In this document: one piece after another, positions 5,262 through 9,695 of the stretch
How the letters are laid out: each line of letters begins with the position of its first letter
How positions within the stretch are numbered: the first letter of the stretch is position 1
Origin: Pseudomonadota bacterium
GTDB lineage: Bacteria; Bdellovibrionota_B; Oligoflexia; Oligoflexales; JAPPIL01
Direction: 5' to 3'
DNA: 9,695 nucleotides
Assembly (NCBI GenBank): GCA_028877195.1
Contig: JAPPIL010000227.1
Span: 1-9,695 of the forward strand
Translations under genes and position numbers: made by a program
Notes under the pieces: generated by a model
The model's database searches: none
What the model saw: the letters and a program-made list of their open reading frames with translations, nothing else
What the model was told of the DNA's origin: nothing

Positions 5262-5801
5262 CTACAACGAAGAAAACGTAAACAACTTCTGCATCTGTGT
5301 ATCAGCTTCCTTTTTCTTCATGATGCCGTTGGCTACCGCGCTGCGTAAAATTTCTAGTCCAATCCTAGCTCTTTCCTTGTCTGGCAAGCTAGCCATATAC
5401 GCTGCCATGTCAAACGTCCAAGTCAAGCTATTGCCAAACGGAGGTTTCTTCTTCTTTGTTTTCAAGGCAAGCAAGGCATCAAGTGCTTCGCTAGAGATAG
5501 AGGTTAAGGCTTTATCTAATGTCTTAACGCGATCATCACGTGGTGCGATTTTAGTGTGAGAAATAACTTCAGCAAAGAGTGTTGCAGGGTGAGTGCTTAA
5601 GTATTCCGCTAGCCTTGCCAGCAGGCTTATTGAGACACCGTTGGGGCCAATATGTTTTAAGTCTTCACGCTCTAAACGCTTGAGATAACCATCGCTAATA
5701 CCCATAGCTTCAGCCAGTTTTTTCTGAGTTAGCCCTTCTCGCTCTCTAACTGCCTTGAGTGTGCGCCCAAAGCCTAACATTAATTCAGTTGTGATATTCA
5801 T
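5262..5801 (-). CDS. XRE-family helix-turn-helix transcriptional regulator
   Basis: A 179-residue DNA-binding regulator. Residues 11-66 form the Cro/CI-type helix-turn-helix: FGRTLKAVREREGLTQKKLA, then EAMGISDGYLKRLER as turn and recognition helix, then the NGVSISLLARLAEYL helix. Residues 86-179 are a helical C-terminal domain with a KTKKKKP basic stretch at 114-120 that I do not recognise. It is longer than a minimal Cro-like protein, so the C-terminal part may dimerise or sense a partner. The ATG is at 5801 with a GGA-type ribosome site upstream. The gene points away from the transfer genes across a 419-bp control region and is probably a repressor or switch for the element, as XRE proteins often are. 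That role is inferred. Confidence 0.9.
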   Translation of the reverse strand: MNITTELMLGFGRTLKAVREREGLTQKKLAEAMGISDGYLKRLEREDLKHIGPNGVSISLLARLAEYLSTHPATLFAEVISHTKIAPRDDRVKTLDKALTSISSEALDALLALKTKKKKPPFGNSLTWTFDMAAYMASLPDKERARIGLEILRSAVANGIMKKKEADTQMQKLFTFSSL

Positions 5802-5921
5802 TGCTTACTATTCCAATAAAATTTTTGTTCAAAAAAGAATCATTTCCTCTAGACATGCAATTTGTCATAGATATATAGTCTCCAATCCATATGATATAGG
5901 TTAACTATTTATACCCTACAA

Positions 5922-5943
5922 ATGCTGCTCACAAGAGCAGCAT
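5922..5943. promoter_or_regulatory. Perfect hairpin or operator in the divergent region
   Basis: ATGCTGCTC (5922-5930), spacer ACAA, GAGCAGCAT (5935-5943). Dyad symmetry of this size between a regulator gene and its divergent neighbour suits an operator. No T-run follows on either side, so termination is unlikely. Confidence 0.45.
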
Positions 5944-6058
5944 GGAGTATAGGTGATGTTTGTGGAGATTGGCACTAGTTATTTTTTAACTGCCTGTATT
6001 TAAAGCTTTTTGCTGTGTAGATCTGCCTATAGGGGCGTGTTTTTTAAAGGTTTTAGCG

Positions 6059-6199
6059 ATGAATTTGATTGCTGCATTGAGACAATTGTCAGGGAAAATG
6101 ACAAGATATTCAGTCTTTGTATTAGATTTTTATGAACACCATATTAGGGGAAATGGGGCATACATCAACATGCAGTTTTTAGCCGTAAGGCTTTGTTAA
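6059..6199 (+). CDS. Possible 46-residue small protein
   Basis: ATG at 6059 with AAAGG at 6046-6050 (8-base spacing), running 46 codons to TAA at 6197-6199, 21 bp before the next gene. The product begins MNLIAALRQL and contains YSVFVLDFYEHH and a C-terminal LAVRLC. It has no recognisable motif. It may be a short leader ORF of the regulator transcript or merely an open stretch in a 5' untranslated region; the ribosome site is the only positive sign. Confidence 0.3.
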   Translation: MNLIAALRQLSGKMTRYSVFVLDFYEHHIRGNGAYINMQFLAVRLC

Positions 6200-6220
6200 C
6201 AACCAATAGGGAGAACAAGT

Positions 6221-6691
6221 ATGCGCAACTCACAGGTAAAACCATGGCTGAACGAAGATGGCAGCGTCAAGTCAGATGCTGAACTGCGGAAGGCAGGACA
6301 GGAGTGGTCGCCGAGCGTATGGAGGCAATATCTTGCCACGCTTACGGTGGGCAGGAGAGAAGAATATGTTCTCTCATCGCATAGGGTGGATACCTTCTCG
6401 GCAGAAGAATGTGCAGGTTTGCTGTTCTCCATGGCGAATGAGGAGAGGCATCACCTGCTCAAGGTTGCTCTCAATGCTTGTATTCTCGCTCTTACACCTA
6501 GACAACGTGAAGTCGTTACCTCTCATTACTGGGACGGCAAAACGATTGCTGAAATAGCTAGCAACATAGGAATTAGTAAGCAATCTGTATCCAAAACCAT
6601 GAAAAAAGCTCTATCAGAGATAAAAACGCACCTGACTAGTGGCGCAATCAGAAAACGAGTTCAAATCGCTCAAGGTCTACTAGCCTCTTGA
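6221..6691 (+). CDS. Sigma-70 region 4-like transcriptional regulator
   Basis: A 156-residue protein starting at ATG 6221, with AGGGAG at 6208-6213. Residues about 91-138 are a sigma region 4/LuxR-like helix-turn-helix: LTPRQREVVTSHYWDGKTIA, then EIASNIGISKQSVSKTMKKA and SEIKTHL. This is the classic pattern of a helix with a TPRQREV start followed by a recognition helix. The sigma region 2 that binds the -10 element and core polymerase is absent, so it is not a full sigma factor; it more likely acts as a DNA-binding activator or accessory protein. The N-terminal 90 residues are unrecognised (WLNEDGSVKSDAELRKAGQEW near the start). As first gene of the rightward block, it probably controls transfer genes. 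A second, smaller protein of the same type follows 90 bp later. Confidence 0.8.
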   Translation: MRNSQVKPWLNEDGSVKSDAELRKAGQEWSPSVWRQYLATLTVGRREEYVLSSHRVDTFSAEECAGLLFSMANEERHHLLKVALNACILALTPRQREVVTSHYWDGKTIAEIASNIGISKQSVSKTMKKALSEIKTHLTSGAIRKRVQIAQGLLAS

Positions 6692-6727
6692 GGTTGACAA
6701 AGGTTGTCTTTTTTCCAGCAGGTTGAC
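6691..6727 (+). promoter_or_regulatory. Phased AGGTTGAC-like repeats between the two regulators
   Basis: AGGTTGAC at 6691-6698, AGGTTGTC at 6701-6708 and AGGTTGAC at 6720-6727. Starts are 10 and 19 bp apart, close to one and two helical turns, as expected for protein binding on one face. A weaker AGGTCTAC lies at 6673-6680. The first two also form a small stem, GACAA-AGG-TTGTC, with six T's after it, so a weak terminator is an alternative reading. Confidence 0.4.
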
Positions 6728-6781
6728 GCTTTCTGTATTAGTGAGAGGCAAATTTTTTCAATAACCAGTTTAGGAGGTCGC

Positions 6782-7018
6782 ATGACAGTAAAGTTTTCGG
6801 TTGAAGATCAGATCATTGCACGCTCGTTGTCACGGAAGCTAAAGCCGAGGCAGAGGAAAGCGATTGTGCTGCGGTTTTGGCACAGCTATTCAATTTTTGA
6901 GGTAGCTAAAACACTTGGCATGACTTGGGAACAGGCAGATAGAACGATCAAGGATGCACTGGCAAAGCTTAAGCATGAGTGCGCAGAGCAGCCGCATTTC
7001 TCTGGAGTGGCAGCATGA
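6782..7018 (+). CDS. Small sigma-70 region 4-like regulator
   Basis: A 78-residue protein. Its ATG at 6782 follows AGGAGGT (6772-6778), a near-perfect ribosome site; the frame is open further upstream (TTG at 6704) but that would include the regulatory repeats. Almost the whole protein is a helix-turn-helix of sigma region 4 type: LKPRQRKAIVLRFWHSYSIF (residues 20-39), EVAKTLGMTWEQADRTIKDA (40-59), then LAKLKHE. It shares the xLxPRQR start and layout of the larger regulator at 6221, so the two may be paralogues acting together, for instance as a heterodimer or on the same sites. It overlaps the next gene by ATGA and so heads a tightly packed operon. Confidence 0.8.
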   Translation: MTVKFSVEDQIIARSLSRKLKPRQRKAIVLRFWHSYSIFEVAKTLGMTWEQADRTIKDALAKLKHECAEQPHFSGVAA

Positions 7019-7377
7019 TTCTGAGAGATGCAGCGAGCAAGCTTGATCTGTTCAAGGGAAGACGAAGCAAGAACGGTAAGATAGTTAGGGTGCGTAGCGT
7101 TGGCAGTGGGTACCCGATTCTTAGTGCTTACCAGCTATTGATTAATGGTTTTGCTCTAGATAGCCACTTTCTCATACCAGAAGCGGATATAAACGCAGAT
7201 AACGATTATCTCCTCTGTTATCGCAGCCATCATAGCAAGAGGCTGCAGCAGGCAGGAATCGCTCATCTCATGCGCGCGCATAATGCAGGGCTGATTCAAC
7301 TTGAGTGGGACATCTATGGCAACAAAGACATCTATCTTAATCTATCAACGCTAGGTGTAGAAAGGAGGGCAGCTTGA
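7015..7377 (+). CDS. Unknown protein of the transfer operon (120 residues)
   Basis: ATG 7015 overlaps the TGA of the preceding regulator (ATGA), with TGGAG at 7002-7006 as ribosome site; an in-frame start at 6979 would lie well inside the preceding gene. The protein is basic at the N terminus (KLDLFKGRRSKNGKIVRVRS) and mixed in the rest, with YQLLINGFALDSHF and LLCYRSHHSKRLQQAGIAHL. There is no signal peptide, membrane segment or catalytic motif. I do not recognise it. Because it is translationally coupled to a DNA-binding regulator and precedes transfer genes, a role in regulating or preparing transfer is plausible, but unproven. Confidence 0.75.
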   Translation: MILRDAASKLDLFKGRRSKNGKIVRVRSVGSGYPILSAYQLLINGFALDSHFLIPEADINADNDYLLCYRSHHSKRLQQAGIAHLMRAHNAGLIQLEWDIYGNKDIYLNLSTLGVERRAA

Positions 7378-7450
7378 ACTAAACCCACACTGGGAAGGTT
7401 TTTTAAGGGGAAGTTTTATTTAAATTTTAATCTTAACAGTGAGGTATCTT

Positions 7451-7801
7451 ATGCAAATTAAGTCCAAGAGCGAAGCGCTCACTCTCGGCTGGCTCGATCC
7501 GAGAGATGACAGCATCAATTACGCGGGAGTAAGTTTCTACAATCATACCTACGGCGAGTATCTACTCAAGATCGACGAAGAGCCAAGTGAAAAACAGTAT
7601 TTTCTCAAACCCTATGCTTGTGAAGATGATCACACGATCTATCGCATGGAACTCGTCATCAAGCGCAAAGACGGTAGTTTTCGCAAACGTCAGCTGGTTG
7701 GCACTGGCTATAGCGATGCGGAAACAGACGACTGTGTGTTCATAAACTATGGCTCAAAATTCAAAACACTTGTGCTTTATCTGCAAGGAGGTAAGCAATG
7801 A
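7451..7801 (+). CDS. Unknown protein preceding the pilin gene (116 residues)
   Basis: The ATG at 7451 has GAGG at 7441-7444 with a six-base gap; a GTG at 7439 would add four residues but destroys that arrangement. The protein looks beta-rich, with alternating aromatic and charged residues (SFYNHTYGEYLLKIDEEP; FKTLVLYLQGGKQ at the C terminus), and has no signal peptide or membrane segment, so it should be cytosolic. I do not recognise the family. Its TGA overlaps the pilin ATG (ATGA), and the pilin ribosome site AGGAGGT lies in its last codons, so the two are made together. It follows a 73-bp gap that shows no clear promoter or terminator. Confidence 0.75.
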   Translation: MQIKSKSEALTLGWLDPRDDSINYAGVSFYNHTYGEYLLKIDEEPSEKQYFLKPYACEDDHTIYRMELVIKRKDGSFRKRQLVGTGYSDAETDDCVFINYGSKFKTLVLYLQGGKQ

Positions 7802-8097
7802 CAAAACTTTGGAAAATTTATCTTTTAGTGGTCAGTGGGGCGATGCTGAAAATCCCTAATCTTGCCCTCGCTTGGGGTAGTGGCAACTTTGAAGGACGTA
7901 TTCGCTCATTCACCGATGACTTGATGTCGGTGGTCTTGCCTGCTGTCGCAATTCTAGGTCTGCTCTATGCAGCGATGCTTGCGATGGGCGGTGATGAAGG
8001 AGCAAAGCGGCGCATGGTGCTTGTCGTGATCGCAAGTGTTGTCGGTTTTTTAGCACCACCCATCATTCGCTGGTTTCAATCAGCGGCAGTGGGGTGA
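7798..8097 (+). CDS. VirB2/TraA-like major pilin of a type IV secretion system
   Basis: A 99-residue pilin precursor. A long signal peptide ends at NLALA (residues 21-25), with WGSGNFEGR as the likely mature N terminus. Two hydrophobic segments follow: SVVLPAVAILGLLYAAMLAM (residues about 44-63) and MVLVVIASVVGFLAPPII (about 73-90), separated by the short polar loop GGDEGAKRR. Size, signal peptide and the two-helix hairpin match VirB2/TrbC-type pilins, which assemble into the conjugative pilus after insertion in the inner membrane. The ATG overlaps the upstream TGA and is preceded by AGGAGGT. The VirB3-like gene follows five bases after the stop region. Cyclisation of the pilin (as in TrbC) cannot be judged. 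Confidence 0.85.
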   Translation: MTKLWKIYLLVVSGAMLKIPNLALAWGSGNFEGRIRSFTDDLMSVVLPAVAILGLLYAAMLAMGGDEGAKRRMVLVVIASVVGFLAPPIIRWFQSAAVG

Positions 8098-8101
8098 GGT
8101 T

Positions 8102-8416
8102 ATGACAATAAACACTTCTACTGTGCATAGAAATTTGGATGCAAAATTTAAAATCGGCAGCATTGAAGCATTTGATTTGCTGATTGCCCTGATCGCAGGA
8201 GCAGTAATGAATCTATGCTTTAGTGGCACAACACTTGAATTGCCACTGGTTATCGGCGTGCCTGTGCTTGTACTAGCAACGCTTTACTTTAGTAAACGCG
8301 GCAAGCCAGAAAAGCACATGCTGTATCTCATGCGTTTTTATTTAGCAGCAGGATTTTTTGCGGCAGGTCAAGAACTAGACAATGCGATGCAAGTTAGGAG
8401 GAAGATATATGCCTAG
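8102..8416 (+). CDS. VirB3/TraL-like type IV secretion protein
   Basis: A 104-residue inner-membrane protein. After a polar N terminus come two hydrophobic segments, FDLLIALIAGAVMNLCFSG (residues about 24-42) and LPLVIGVPVLVLATLYF (about 47-63), then a basic turn (SKRGKPEKH) and an aromatic amphipathic tail (MLYLMRFYLAAGFFAAGQE). This pattern, size and place between pilin and VirB4 are those of VirB3/TraL, which works with VirB4 in pilus assembly. GAGG lies just before the ATG. The end overlaps the VirB4 gene by 8 bases, implying coupled translation. Confidence 0.85.
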   Translation: MTINTSTVHRNLDAKFKIGSIEAFDLLIALIAGAVMNLCFSGTTLELPLVIGVPVLVLATLYFSKRGKPEKHMLYLMRFYLAAGFFAAGQELDNAMQVRRKIYA

Positions 8417-9695
8417 TTTAGCATCAGAACTGGAGTTCTGGCATTTCGATAAAGATTTGATGATCTTCAAAGATGGCTCGCTCGGTGCAGGCTTTGAAAT
8501 ACAAGGATTTGACATGACCTGTGCTACAGAAGAGATGATAAATCATATGAGTAAAGGGCTAGAAAACTTGCTTGTATCTTGCAGTGAAGGGGTAAGGCTA
8601 CAAGTCTTTTACAAGTTATCACCAAATGTAGATGAGTTGATTGATAAGCATGAAAGACTGTCTAGTGAAGCAGGTGGTAATTACAAGCGACTTGCTGATG
8701 CTCGCGTTAATTTTTACCGCAAGAATCAACGTGAAGGGAATTACTTCATGCCGAAGATTTTCTTCTTTGTGCGTAGCAAGGCGCATGCTTCACAGAAGCA
8801 AGGATTGTTTGTTGCGGATAAAAAATTTCAGCAGATTAGCAAACAAGAGTTTGATGAGAGAAGAGCGAAGTTTCAGCGTTCAGTCAAAGGTATTGAATCA
8901 GCTCTAACTGCTGCAGGGCTTGTTCCTAGTGTACTTAAACGTGAGAAATGGTTTGGATTGTTGTTTGAATATTTAAATCTCGATCGAGCGGAACGGATAG
9001 GCACAGCTAGTTACCATAAACCGAGCAGCTGCCTTGATGCTTCGGTCAGTGAGCAACTCACCTTGACCGATTGCATTTGGGACAAGCAGGCAGTCACACT
9101 GGGCAACTTCAAGTTTCGCACCTTAAGCCTTGCCACCCTGCCTGAAGGCCAGACCTTTGCGGCAATGGCGAGCATGTTCTCATCTGTGCCGTTTCACTTT
9201 TGGATCAGTCAAAACATTCATCTGCTCGATCAAGCGAAGGAAAAAAGATCACTGGAACTTAAAAGACGTATCGCCCATTCGATGGCAACAGGCAGCAAGA
9301 ATGTCAGTGATTTAGATTCTGAAAACAAACTCGGACAGATTGAAGGCTTGCTTGGAAATTTGTTGGAGGGTTCAGAGAAACTGGTGTCAGCAGATTTCAA
9401 TGTCATCATTTGGGGCAAGAGCGATAGCGAGCTTGACGATAAGACCGATGAAATTTTGAAAACTTTTCGTCAAATCAACCAAGCTGAAGGCTTACAAGAG
9501 ACGTTGGCAGGCAAGGAAGCTTTCTTGAAAGCTATGCCAAGCACCTGTCAAGGCTTGCGGCATAAGAAGATGAAGTCCAGCAATGCCGCACATCTCATGC
9601 CCGTGCTGGCAAGTTGGGCGGGCAACCCTACGCCTGTGTGCTTACTGCCAACCAGAGATGGACAGCTGTTTAGTCTTGACCCTTATGCTGAACAC
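8409..9695 (+). CDS. VirB4/TraC-type conjugation ATPase, N-terminal part
   Basis: The frame is open from ATG 8409 to the window end (429 codons, no stop), with AGGAGG just upstream. The N terminus has LEFWHFDKDLMIFKDGSLGA and GFEIQGFD, the usual opening of TraC/VirB4 proteins. The middle is a long helical region (KEKRSLELKRRIAHSMATGS). Near the window end, SSNAAHLMPVLASWAGNPTP (from residue 389) and LLPTRDGQLFSLDPY match the segment that in TraC precedes the ATP-binding domain. The Walker A and B motifs lie beyond the window, so ATPase activity cannot be checked. VirB4 proteins are hexameric ATPases at the base of the secretion channel that drive pilus assembly and transfer. No frameshift is seen in the visible part. 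Confidence 0.9.
   Translation, partial: MPSLASELEFWHFDKDLMIFKDGSLGAGFEIQGFDMTCATEEMINHMSKGLENLLVSCSEGVRLQVFYKLSPNVDELIDKHERLSSEAGGNYKRLADARVNFYRKNQREGNYFMPKIFFFVRSKAHASQKQGLFVADKKFQQISKQEFDERRAKFQRSVKGIESALTAAGLVPSVLKREKWFGLLFEYLNLDRAERIGTASYHKPSSCLDASVSEQLTLTDCIWDKQAVTLGNFKFRTLSLATLPEGQTFAAMASMFSSVPFHFWISQNIHLLDQAKEKRSLELKRRIAHSMATGSKNVSDLDSENKLGQIEGLLGNLLEGSEKLVSADFNVIIWGKSDSELDDKTDEILKTFRQINQAEGLQETLAGKEAFLKAMPSTCQGLRHKKMKSSNAAHLMPVLASWAGNPTPVCLLPTRDGQLFSLDPYAEH

Larger units (their letters stand above)
5802..6220. other. 419-bp divergent control region
   Basis: Separates the leftward XRE gene from the rightward transfer regulators. It is AT-rich and holds AGGTTAAC at 5898-5905, a perfect 9-bp hairpin (5922-5943), a 10-bp palindrome GACAATTGTC (6081-6090), a possible 46-codon ORF (6059-6199) and a small stem with a GTAA loop (6181-6192). 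TATGAT at 5890-5895 resembles a -10 box, but the nearest TTGTCA is too far away, so no promoter is called. Confidence 0.6.

Noticed and set aside
5862..5895. Promoter with TTGTCA and TATGAT
   Set aside because: The spacer is 22 bp, too long for a normal sigma-70 promoter.

Overview
The window looks like an accessory region of a mobile conjugative element (integrative element or plasmid) from an AT-rich proteobacterium. The Shine-Dalgarno sites are strong, start codons are ATG or GTG, and the type IV secretion genes are of the VirB2/VirB3/VirB4 (F-type TraA/TraL/TraC) kind. A gamma-proteobacterium of the Legionellales type would fit, but the sequence does not fix the taxon. There is no rRNA, tRNA, CRISPR array or complete insertion sequence.

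Left part (1-5229), cargo, all on the + strand: the 3' end of an unknown gene (3-440); a two-gene type II restriction-modification system (beta-order DNA methyltransferase 673-1614, PD-(D/E)XK-like endonuclease 1611-2225) joined by an ATGA overlap; an unknown all-helical protein (2539-3270) bracketed by two copies of a 54-bp direct repeat, one behind each upstream stop codon; an unknown 186-residue protein (3597-4157) two bases ahead of a small exported peptide with three GHGDVF repeats (4160-4354); a strong hairpin; and an unknown protein with a faint abortive-infection look (4492-5229). Several of these are plausible defence or fitness cargo.

Middle part (5230-6220): a convergent XRE-family regulator on the - strand (5262-5801), then a 419-bp divergent control region with a palindrome, a hairpin and a possible 46-residue small ORF.

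Right part (6221-9695), the transfer module on the + strand: two small regulators, each carrying a sigma-70 region 4-like helix-turn-helix and lacking the other sigma regions; two unknown small proteins; then a VirB2/TraA-like pilin, a VirB3/TraL-like protein and the N-terminal 429 residues of a VirB4/TraC ATPase that runs off the window. From 6782 on the genes are tightly packed, with ATGA overlaps and good ribosome sites. The likely logic is that the XRE protein and the two sigma-like proteins control transfer, while the left block is cargo carried by the element.

The most unusual item is the 64-residue peptide gene. Its three GHGDVF motifs are identical in protein but differ at third codon positions, which implies selection on the peptide, and predicted signal cleavage would expose an N-terminal Gly-Gly-His. 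Its translational coupling to an unknown 186-residue partner makes this pair the best candidate for an undescribed system.
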